DNA of 5,869 nucleotides, from contig JALVKZ010000044.1 in the NCBI GenBank assembly GCA_027033675.1, forward strand, positions 1 through 5,869. Direction: 5' to 3'. Position 1 is the stretch's first letter. The number at the start of each line of letters is the position of its first letter. The notes below the pieces were generated by a model. The model was not told the origin of the DNA and searched no databases. It worked only from the letters and a program-made list of their open reading frames with translations. The stretch is from Pyrodictiaceae archaeon. GTDB lineage: Archaea > Thermoproteota > Thermoprotei_A > Sulfolobales > Pyrodictiaceae. Positions 1 to 4,787 of the stretch are shown here, in pieces. Made by a program: the position numbers and the translations under genes.

Positions 1-77
1 CTCTCCGGATTACCCGGGAAGAAGAAATAGTCGGCAAAGACACTGGTGTCTACAACGACGGCATGAATGGGTCTCAA
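1..77 (-). CDS. vapC: VapC-family PIN-domain toxin, N-terminal part (cut by window edge)
   Basis: Only the first 25 codons are inside the window. Read from a TTG at 77, the product begins MRPIHAVVVDTSVFADYFFF. The hydrophobic strand followed by D10-T-S is the opening of a PIN domain, with D10 as the first metal-binding acid. PIN-domain VapC proteins are Mg-dependent ribonucleases, usually kept silent by the VapB encoded just upstream. A strong Shine-Dalgarno sequence (GGAGGT on the minus strand, 88-93) overlaps the vapB stop codon and lies ten bases before the TTG, which is why I chose this start. The gap to vapB is eight bases, so the two genes are almost certainly co-transcribed. The catalytic centre beyond D10 cannot be judged here. 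Confidence 0.8.
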   Translation of the reverse strand, partial: MRPIHAVVVDTSVFADYFFFPGNPE

Positions 78-85
78 CCCGCTGA

Positions 86-298
86 TTACCTCCTCTCCTC
101 TACAAACTCTTCAACCACGTCGTGGTCAACCTCGAACTTGTACTTGCCAGCCTTCTCTCGGAACCCCCTAAAAGCCCTCCTAACCACAACGATCTCAAAC
201 TCCTCTCCCTCATTAAACTCAACATAATCAATAGGCCTAAGCACAGCCTTCTCATACCTAACTCTGACTACCCTAGACCCTAGACAAGCTCTGGCCAC
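86..298 (-). CDS. vapB: VapB antitoxin, AF2212-like/DUF104 family
   Basis: This 70-residue protein carries the family signature SRVVRVRYEKAVLRPIDYVE at residues 8-27, followed by a short acidic EGEEFEIVV strand pair. The tail is charged and helical and ends VEEFVEERR. These small antitoxins have a beta-rich N-terminal DNA-binding part and a C-terminal helix that plugs the PIN active site of the partner VapC. The partner begins eight bases downstream. The start is a GTG at 298; family members normally begin a few residues before the VVRVRYEKG motif, and no closer start codon exists. No clear Shine-Dalgarno sequence precedes it. It is divergent from the plus-strand vapB1, with a shared intergenic region of under 200 bp. 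The assignment to DUF104 rests on recognised sequence pattern, not on a search. Confidence 0.85.
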   Translation of the reverse strand: MARACLGSRVVRVRYEKAVLRPIDYVEFNEGEEFEIVVVRRAFRGFREKAGKYKFEVDHDVVEEFVEERR

Positions 299-321
299 CG
301 CCTATAGTGATGCCCCTTAGG

Positions 322-330
322 GCAATTAGC
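322..330 (-). promoter_or_regulatory. GCTAATTGC motif upstream of the minus-strand vapB
   Basis: The minus strand reads GCTAATTGC, flanked as GGGC-TAATT-GCCC so that it could also form a short hairpin. It lies 23 bases before the GTG start of vapB. The same nine bases precede both other vapB genes in this window (see 451-459 and 1398-1406). It could be an operator for VapB or VapBC autoregulation; that role is inferred. Confidence 0.4.
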
Positions 331-450
331 CCCTCCAGTAAAGCCAGGTACTTCTAGGTTATTAGCTATGATACCTAGCATAGATAACCATTTCTAAAGA
401 GTGTCTCCAGTTCATGATTTCCATCTGGAAGCATGTATTGAGAACGAAGA

Positions 451-459
451 GCTAATTGC
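451..459 (+). promoter_or_regulatory. GCTAATTGC motif upstream of vapB1
   Basis: GCTAATTGC lies 22 bases before the ATG chosen for vapB1. A second block, CTGGAAGCA, starts 26 bases before the motif, and the equivalent CTGGAAACA occurs at exactly the same distance in front of vapB2. The shared spacing suggests a common leader or operator arrangement inherited from an ancestral vapBC promoter region. Confidence 0.4.
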
Positions 460-481
460 CCCGATGTACCTAATGTGTAAA

Positions 482-691
482 ATGGGGGCGGAGTTATCTA
501 AAGTTATACGTGTGAGGTACGAGAAGGGCGTGCTGAAGCCGTTGAGTAGTATAGACCTTGAGGAGGACAAGGAGTACAAGGTTATAGTTGAAGAGGATAT
601 TGATGAGCTAATCAAGAAGTATAGGGGTGTTCTCGGGAAATCATCTGTTGAGGAGTTCCTGGAGCTTGAGGAGGAGGCACAAGCCCAATGA
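482..691 (+). CDS. vapB: VapB antitoxin, AF2212-like/DUF104 family (vapB1)
   Basis: The product is a 69-residue DUF104-type antitoxin with the core LSKVIRVRYEKGVLKPLSSI at residues 5-24 and an acidic helical tail ending LEEEAQAQ. Such proteins neutralise and autoregulate with their cognate VapC. The frame stays open upstream to a GTG at 401, but those 27 residues lack family character and overlap the leader shared with vapB2, so I chose the ATG at 482. That start has no convincing Shine-Dalgarno sequence. The stop TGA overlaps the vapC1 start as ATGA, the usual translational coupling of these modules. The partner toxin is broken (see vapC1), so this antitoxin may be an orphan, or may act on the VapC of a neighbouring module. 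Confidence 0.82.
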   Translation: MGAELSKVIRVRYEKGVLKPLSSIDLEEDKEYKVIVEEDIDELIKKYRGVLGKSSVEEFLELEEEAQAQ

Positions 692-1133
692 TATGCCTTG
701 ACACGAACATCATCTATAACTTCCTCTTTGAGACCGAGCTAACTAGTGCCTCAGAGAAGGTTATCAGGGAAGCATTTATAGAGGACATGGCTATCCCCAC
801 GATAGTATATAATAAGCTACTCTACACTACTGGCGCAAAGATTGCTAGGATAAAGCACGGTGTTAGGGAAAATACTCATTCCGGAAACACATAGCCAAGC
901 ACGGATTCCCCGAGGAAGCCATAGAGAAGGTAAACGGCTTCATTAGGGACTTCAAGGTAACCATACTAAGGGATTACCAAGACCCAGAAGAACTTGTCGA
1001 GACAATCAAGGCTTACAGACTAGCGCCAAACGATGCTCAAATAGCCTTAACCTGCAAGCATAAAGGTGTAGAAACGCTAGCAACATTTGACGAGGACTTC
1101 AAGAGGATACCTTGGCTGAAGGTTGTATCCTAG
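688..1133 (+). pseudogene. vapC: VapC PIN-domain toxin, frameshifted and missing a catalytic acid (vapC1)
   Basis: The first frame reads MICLDTNIIYNFLFETEL and stops at 894. The frame one base back continues from about 867 with YSFRKHIAKHGF and ends TFDEDFKRIPWLKVVS at 1133, matching the end of vapC2. One extra base in the run GGGAAAA (866-872) would restore a 148-residue PIN protein, close to the 149 residues of vapC2. D5, the later N-D pair in APNDAQIAL and the final TFDEDF are kept. However, the second metal-binding acid, a Glu in the corresponding IDEIIF of vapC2, is Lys43 here (codon AAG at 814-816). Even the repaired protein would probably lack ribonuclease activity. Two independent lesions make a true pseudogene more likely than a sequencing error alone. 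It overlaps vapB1 by four bases. Confidence 0.85.
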
Positions 1134-1171
1134 ATCTCCCGGATCAAGCGGGCTCGATACCGCAGGCGTGC

Positions 1172-1209
1172 GATTATACATCATGATTATCAAGACTGAG
1201 CGAGTCTCG
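1172..1209 (+). repeat. 38-bp perfect direct repeat, copy A
   Basis: It begins GATTATACATCATGATTATC and ends GCGAGTCTCG. All 38 bases are identical to copy B at 2133-2170, 961 bp away. The repeat starts 38 bases after the vapC1 stop. It contains a small hairpin (AGACT, loop GAGCG, AGTCT) and the ATG of the eroded small reading frame described at 1183. Weaker similarity continues for about 170 bp downstream. Confidence 0.85.
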
Positions 1210-1392
1210 CCTAAGTTTTCAGTCCTAGCCGCCGATACGTTCAACGTCAGAGTTAATGATTACTAAGAGGAGTCTGGTGGGCCTAGGACTTATAAACAAC
1301 GTTCCCAAGAAGAACCATCAAGTGGAAACATGTTTCAGGGATGATTATCCTTAGAGATATAATTGATTAACCTGGAAACAACCAGCTTATAG
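1183..1392 (+). pseudogene. Eroded small gene downstream of vapC1 (copy A of a repeated relic)
   Basis: The frame from ATG 1183 reads MIIKTERVSPKFSVLAADTF and stops at TAA after NVRVNDY. The next frame then continues as SLVGLGLINNVPKKNHQVET and FRDDYP, and a third frame ends NLETTSL at a TAG (1390-1392). Copy B at 2144 has matching pieces: VLTTNTF, GFINHVSNKNHSLETLF and DNLEISLY. Between the copies, second codon positions change least in the aligned stretch, as expected if it once encoded protein. The ancestral product would be roughly 70 residues. I do not recognise the family. Position after vapC suggests a third gene of a vapB-vapC-X operon, but it could equally be the start of a longer lost gene. 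Part of it now serves as the promoter region of vapB2. Confidence 0.5.
1290..1297 (+). promoter_or_regulatory. TATA box, probable promoter of vapB2-vapC2
   Basis: TTATAAAC is a good archaeal TATA box. Transcription would be expected to start about 25 bases downstream, near 1317, giving a leader of about 120 bases before vapB2. The leader would contain CTGGAAACA and GCTAATTGC. The aligned place in the second relic (2267-2275) reads TTTATTAAT, a weaker box with no gene behind it. Confidence 0.4.
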
Positions 1393-1397
1393 GAAAG

Positions 1398-1406
1398 GCT
1401 AATTGC
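1398..1406 (+). promoter_or_regulatory. GCTAATTGC motif upstream of vapB2
   Basis: This is the third copy of the nine-base motif, 34 bases before the vapB2 start and 25 bases after the start of TGGAAAC (1373), the same internal spacing as in front of vapB1. It lies inside the predicted 5' leader, so it could act in DNA or in RNA. Confidence 0.4.
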
Positions 1407-1440
1407 TCTGAAGAGTATTACTTAAGAGAGGGGCTGGGAA

Positions 1441-1644
1441 GTGTCCAAGGTAGTTAGGGCAAAGTATGAGAAGGGAGCATTAAGGCTTCTAGAGCCTGTT
1501 AAACTTAAAGAGGGAGAGGAAGTCTTAGTTAGGATAGAGAGCTTTGAGGATAGAAAGAAAATCGTTGAAAAGTTCTATGGAAAACGTGGTAATGCACCAA
1601 AGGAGCTTCTAGACGAGTTCATGTTTGAGGCCGAGGCCCAGTGA
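1441..1644 (+). CDS. vapB: VapB antitoxin, AF2212-like/DUF104 family (vapB2)
   Basis: This 67-residue DUF104-type antitoxin has the core MSKVVRAKYEKGALRLLEPV right at the N-terminus. An EGEEVLVRIE strand and a long charged helical tail ending EFMFEAEAQ follow. The start is GTG at 1441, preceded at seven bases by the Shine-Dalgarno sequence GAGAGGGG (1426-1433), and it matches where family members normally begin. The stop TGA overlaps the vapC2 GTG start as GTGA. The antitoxin should bind its own promoter and occlude the PIN active site of VapC2. It shares the tail ending EAQ and the upstream CTGGAAAC/GCTAATTGC blocks with vapB1, pointing to an old tandem duplication, although the proteins have diverged well beyond a recent copy. 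Confidence 0.88.
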   Translation: MSKVVRAKYEKGALRLLEPVKLKEGEEVLVRIESFEDRKKIVEKFYGKRGNAPKELLDEFMFEAEAQ

Positions 1645-2090
1645 TACTGCTAGACACTAATGCCATTGTATACTATCTTCATCGCATTGAGCCTTATGCT
1701 TCCAAGGTGAAGCAAATACTAGTCGAGGAGAAAGACTTTGCAGTATCACTTAGAGTTATCGACGAGATAATCTTTACCCTCATGAGGCTCGATGCATTGA
1801 GAAAACTCAATATCAAGAGGCTAGACCAGCTACGGGAATATATAAGAAAGCATGGCGTTAAAGAATTTGCTAATGCCCTGAACGACGTTGAAGAGCTTAT
1901 AGAAGAACTGGGAATAATTGTCTTAGAAGATAAAGGTAGCCTAGGAGAGCTTCTAGAAATCATGAGAAATTACAACCTTCTTCCAGGAGATGCTTTAATA
2001 GCAATAACAGCTAGACACTACGGTATAGACACTATCCTTACTTTCGACGAGGACTTTAAAAAGATACCTTGGCTAAAGGTTATACCCTAG
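1641..2090 (+). CDS. vapC: VapC PIN-domain ribonuclease toxin (vapC2), intact
   Basis: This 149-residue protein is full length for a VapC. It opens MILLDTNAIVYYL with D5 as the first metal ligand. E42 sits in VIDEIIF as the second, D117 in LPGDALIAIT as the third, and D136/D138 in LTFDEDF form the last acidic cluster before IPWLKVIP. The four acidic positions of an active PIN ribonuclease are therefore all present. VapC toxins block translation by cutting tRNA or rRNA, or in some archaea specific mRNAs; the target cannot be read from sequence. The start is GTG, coupled to the vapB2 stop. The gene is visibly more AT-rich than the ATPase next door. It is the only complete toxin of the three vapC genes seen here. 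Confidence 0.92.
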   Translation: MILLDTNAIVYYLHRIEPYASKVKQILVEEKDFAVSLRVIDEIIFTLMRLDALRKLNIKRLDQLREYIRKHGVKEFANALNDVEELIEELGIIVLEDKGSLGELLEIMRNYNLLPGDALIAITARHYGIDTILTFDEDFKKIPWLKVIP

Positions 2091-2132
2091 AGTCGTATTG
2101 GTGCAATGTGTGCTTTAATATTAGAGACAAGT

Positions 2133-2170
2133 GATTATACATCATGATTATCAAGACTGAGCGAGTCTCG
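2133..2170 (+). repeat. 38-bp perfect direct repeat, copy B
   Basis: Identical over 38 bases to copy A (1172-1209) and at almost the same distance after its vapC, 42 versus 38 bases from the stop. The two copies flank vapB2-vapC2 as direct repeats, so homologous recombination between them would remove that module exactly. Confidence 0.85.
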
Positions 2171-2377
2171 GCTCCGTTTAGTCCTAACCACTAATACATT
2201 TCCTACATGGCTTTATGATGGTTTTGTGGGGTTTGTGGCGGGCCCGCCGGGATTCAAGGCCCGGGATTTATTAATCACGTTTCCAATAAGAATCATAGCT
2301 TGGAAACACTCTTCATCAGTGATAATCGTGTAGGTATCTTATGGAGATAATCTGGAAATATCACTTTATTGTATTAG
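2144..2377 (+). pseudogene. Eroded small gene downstream of vapC2 (copy B of the repeated relic)
   Basis: The frame from ATG 2144 reads MIIKTERVSAPFSPNH and then stops. A two-base indel relative to copy A separates it from VLTTNTF in the next frame. Further on, GFINHVSNKNHSLETLF and DNLEISLY parallel pieces of copy A. Several frame changes and stops make it non-functional as protein. It is followed by no vapB or other plus-strand gene, but by the convergent ATPase gene. The TATA-like TTTATTAAT (2267-2275) is therefore an orphan, unless the stretch makes a non-coding RNA. The end coordinate is approximate. Confidence 0.45.
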
Positions 2378-2457
2378 GTGGTTTCGGCGAGACACAACTG
2401 GGTAGGAATAAGCCATGAATTCGTTAGCGGCATCTATGTAGCCTAGCTTCTTGCTTC

Positions 2458-3456
2458 CTAACTGTTTCTAGTAGCTCTTTTGCCTGTAGCTCGTCTGGCG
2501 GTGCTTGGTTCTTGGCTGCTTGTTCCAGTGCCGCCGCGTATACTGGTAGTTGGGGGGAGGTATTGGCGGGGCAGACTCGGGCATGGGTACGCTATGTTTT
2601 CCCTGACGAGTACTTCTCCTAGCAAGTGTTGTCTCGGTGTCCTCGGCCTTACCCCGCTTAGCAGCTTGTTGGCCTCCCTGACAACCTCTAGGGGGTCTTC
2701 CTCGAGCTCTAGCGCTGCCCGGTAAACCGCGTGGCTTAGCTGGCTGAGTCTCTCTGAGACCCAGCTAGCGAGCATCTTGTCACTAAGGCTGCATAGCTCC
2801 ACGAGATAGCCAGGATTGGGGCCAGTAAGCCCGGCTATCTCTTCGAGGCTTCTCTTGCAGCCATTCTTCTCGCGGTACTCCTGGTAGAGCTTGGCAAAAG
2901 CCCTGGGATCCATGGGCTCTACGAGGAGGAAGCCAGTGGAGTACCCGGTGAGCCTACTAAGCGCCTCCGTTGTGGCGAAGAAGCCCTCGCTAATCGTTAC
3001 CAGTAAGGAGGGGGTGCCGCGGGGCTTCTTGGCTAGGTAGCCAGCAAGGGACTCGAGAGCCACGAGGGCTTGACGGGTATCTGTGAAGAGGAGCTGGAAC
3101 TCGTCTAGCAGGATGAGGCTCGGCTTCTTCGCGCTCCTAGCTATCTCGGCTACCAGGTCCACGAGGTTTACAGGGGCCCCTAGGAGGCCCATGGGTTCCC
3201 GGAACAGGCGGAGCGGCTCCACCCTCCCCGGGACCAGCTCATGGGCCTTTCTCTCACGAGCATCAACTATTACTGCCCCGCCCACGTGCCTCCGGGCTAG
3301 GTAGTAGCGGACAAGCTCGCTCTTACCGACACCCCGGGGCCCATAAACAACCACGCTACGATAACCCCGGAGACTACTAGCCAGCTCATCTAGCTCGTCC
3401 ACACGGTCATAGAACCCAGTCCCAAGACCAGTCCTGTATGTTGAGTCAACGAACAT
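2458..3456 (-). CDS. Archaeal AAA-type ATPase (PF01637-like), C-terminus frameshifted
   Basis: The P-loop GPRGVGKS is at residues 39-46 and the Walker B strand LILLDEF, with D118-E119, near 114-120. A helical lid region follows (KLYQEYREKNGC, EEIAGLTGPNPGYLVELCS), the usual layout of the archaeal ATPase_2 family of roughly 340-360 residues. Most members have no proven role and often sit in mobile or defence-like neighbourhoods. The ATG at 3456 is preceded at ten bases by GGAGAGGT, which fixes the start. After Y290 the frame runs into a Ser/Thr/Arg-rich tail that looks spurious. The next frame instead reads SPQLPVYAAALEQAAKNQ then ELQAKELLETVRKQEARL and stops at 2424. Removing one C from the CCC at 2585-2587 (minus strand) would give a 343-residue protein with this native-looking end. 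The GC-rich composition contrasts with the vapBC block. Confidence 0.85.
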   Translation of the reverse strand: MFVDSTYRTGLGTGFYDRVDELDELASSLRGYRSVVVYGPRGVGKSELVRYYLARRHVGGAVIVDARERKAHELVPGRVEPLRLFREPMGLLGAPVNLVDLVAEIARSAKKPSLILLDEFQLLFTDTRQALVALESLAGYLAKKPRGTPSLLVTISEGFFATTEALSRLTGYSTGFLLVEPMDPRAFAKLYQEYREKNGCKRSLEEIAGLTGPNPGYLVELCSLSDKMLASWVSERLSQLSHAVYRAALELEEDPLEVVREANKLLSGVRPRTPRQHLLGEVLVRENIAYPCPSLPRQYLPPTTSIRGGTGTSSQEPSTARRATGKRATRNS

Positions 3457-3537
3457 GTTTCACACTACCTCTCCGCATTCATAGGCCGAAAGGCTAGTGT
3501 CTCTCTAGCCCCTTTGGGAATAGCATGTCTAGATAAG

Positions 3538-3765
3538 CTAGGGTTCAAGACACATGCCTATATGTGTCTTGCCAAGCTCTGTCTTAGCCTGTGCTCGTAG
3601 TAGCTCCCTAAGGCGCCTTAGGGCCTCCTCAGCCTCCATTTCGCCTCTGAAGCATTTCTCCATAATCTCATCAGCTTCCTCTGGATTAGTATCACGAGCT
3701 CCTAGATAGGCTCTTGTCAGCTCAAAGCTATGCTTTCTAGGCTCTAAGACCTCTCTTCTGGCCAA
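3538..3765 (-). CDS. Small charged helical protein of unknown family, probably missing its start
   Basis: Read from a TTG at 3765, the product is 75 residues, with a predicted amphipathic stretch NPEEADEIMEKCFRGE then EAEEALRRLRELLRAQ. The frame is open further upstream to 3882 and the extra residues look genuinely coding (TVFVISDKRACKRAVKLASF), but no ATG, GTG or TTG occurs there. Beyond a TAA (3883-3885) the same frame continues to a GTG at 3924 as MEKRRIRILSPRY. The whole may be a gene interrupted by one nonsense codon, or a 5'-truncated one. It lies 81 bases upstream of the ATPase on the same strand, so co-transcription is possible. The GEMEAEEAL pattern faintly recalls helical tails of small antitoxins, too weak to name a function. 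Confidence 0.5.
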   Translation of the reverse strand: MARREVLEPRKHSFELTRAYLGARDTNPEEADEIMEKCFRGEMEAEEALRRLRELLRAQAKTELGKTHIGMCLEP

Positions 3766-3901
3766 TATTCTTCCCGTGTACGGTGGTTTATGCAGGAAGC
3801 TCGCTAGTTTAACTGCTCGCTTACATGCCCTCTTATCGCTTATAACAAAGACTGTGACAATGCTCTCAGCAGCTAGGTAGGCTTAATACCGGGGACTTAG
3901 G

Positions 3902-4132
3902 ATGCGTATCCTACGTTTCTCCACTGAGAGGTATGGAAGGCAGGCTGTTATGAGGGCTCTCGGGGCTAGCCGTGTCACGCTTTGACGCTACTTGAGTGGC
4001 AGGCAGGAGATACCCTTAGTGACAAGCTCTTGGCTCTCTTCTCTCCGGCTGGTCTCTGGGAGCGAGTTCGAGAGCCTAGTAGCGGTTACCGAAAGGCTGC
4101 AAGCCAGAGAACCCAGGTATGTTCTCCCTTAG
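3902..4132 (+). pseudogene. Fragmented reading frame of unknown family
   Basis: An ATG at 3902 starts MRILRFSTERYGRQAVMRAL and stops at TGA just after RVTL. The frame one base back continues at once as TLLEWQAGDTLSDKLLALF, then SPAGLWERVREPSS. A further frame change near 4084 gives VTERLQAREPRYVLP and a TAG at 4130-4132. Adding a T to the TTT at 3981-3983 and removing a G at 4083-4085 would join these into one protein of about 76 residues. Without the second repair the frame runs on to 4311 through an AT-rich stretch with little coding character. I recognise no domain. It overlaps the open upstream extension of the minus-strand small protein, so at most one of the two was ever a gene there. 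Function unknown. Confidence 0.35.
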
Positions 4133-4279
4133 TATATTTCCAATTAGATTCTTCAAGGAAAATCGCTAAAGGAGAATTAAGATATCACGTCTTTCCTTCT
4201 AAATTGAGCCTCGTTGTTGCAGTAGGCCGGGCTCTGGGTGATAAGGAGTATCCCGTGGTATCCGGTTATTCTAAGCTCC

Positions 4280-4787
4280 TTATGTTCTTATGCACTTGCT
4301 TGGTATGCTGAGCTGGTCACAGCAATCAATGATGCCGTTCTCGCTTGTCGCTACCTTATGGCACTTAATCGCGAGAGCTAGGAGTACTTTGTCTTGCCAG
4401 CTTAGTGGTGCTCCTCTTCTCGGCATACATGTTGGAAGATCTTGACTGAGTATTTCCTCGTCATAAACATCTATGTTGTTTTCCTTTAAGAGCTTATTTA
4501 TCAGCCTCGCTGCCTCGGCTCTGGCTAGGAACTGGCTCTAGCCTTCGCCGCCCCGGGTTTATTCTGCTAAGCACAGTACTTGCGAGTGTCCTAAGGCACT
4601 CATCGTCCACGTTACCAGTGTTATGTAGCTCGAATACTGCGCCAGCAAGGCGGTTTATGGTCTCACTCAGATGCACGACATGGACTACCACTCTGGTTCC
4701 TTGGGGGAGACTTACGCTACCGGGGCATCCTAGCATTGTGATTAGCGTGGAGGTGTCAAGAAACAGATAGGCTTCAGTAGAGGTCAA
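4280..4787 (-). pseudogene. PIN-domain (VapC-like) gene with a single-base frameshift
   Basis: The protein begins at a TTG (4787) with AYLFLDTSTLITML, D11 being the first PIN acid. E42 in HVVHLSETINRL is the second. The first frame derails after NPGRRRLE and stops at 4494. The adjacent frame supplies the rest of the fold: FLARAEAARLINKLLKENN, DVYDEEIL, then PLSWQDKVLLALAIKCHKVA and TSENGIID, ending at 4280. That downstream half has the third acid (D in WQDKV), and TSEN in place of the usual final acidic motif. Dropping one C from the CC at 4534-4535 gives a 168-residue PIN protein. Its start overlaps the stop of the upstream helical gene as TTGA, an operon arrangement typical of toxin-antitoxin pairs. 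Either the toxin is dead, or the base is an assembly error. Confidence 0.78.

Noticed and set aside
401..481. A longer vapB1 starting at the GTG at 401.
   Set aside because: The 27 extra residues lack family similarity, and the DNA aligns with the non-coding leader of vapB2.
860..875. Programmed -1 frameshifting in vapC1 at GGGAAAA.
   Set aside because: The zero-frame codons AGG GAA AAT do not form a proper slippery heptamer, no clear downstream structure is seen, and the catalytic Glu is lost anyway.
1172..1225. C/D-box guide RNA, prompted by ATGATTA and CTGA in the 38-bp repeat.
   Set aside because: Only six bases separate the two boxes, too short for a guide, and the minus strand has no conserved CTGA box.
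1301..1329. A 29-base near-palindrome (GTTCCCA...TGGAAAC) with a 22/29 match at 2279-2307, resembling a CRISPR repeat with a TATA-bearing leader.
   Set aside because: There is no array: each site has one copy, spacing is about 960 bp, and the bases align better as codons of the eroded small gene.
2480..3304. Plus-strand open frames opposite the ATPase gene.
   Set aside because: They are Ser/Arg-rich antisense translations of a clear ATPase with Walker motifs and a Shine-Dalgarno sequence.
4133..4311. Continuation of the plus-strand frame to 4311 as real coding sequence.
   Set aside because: Composition shifts to AT-rich with no recognisable protein character, and it overlaps the end of the PIN gene on the other strand.
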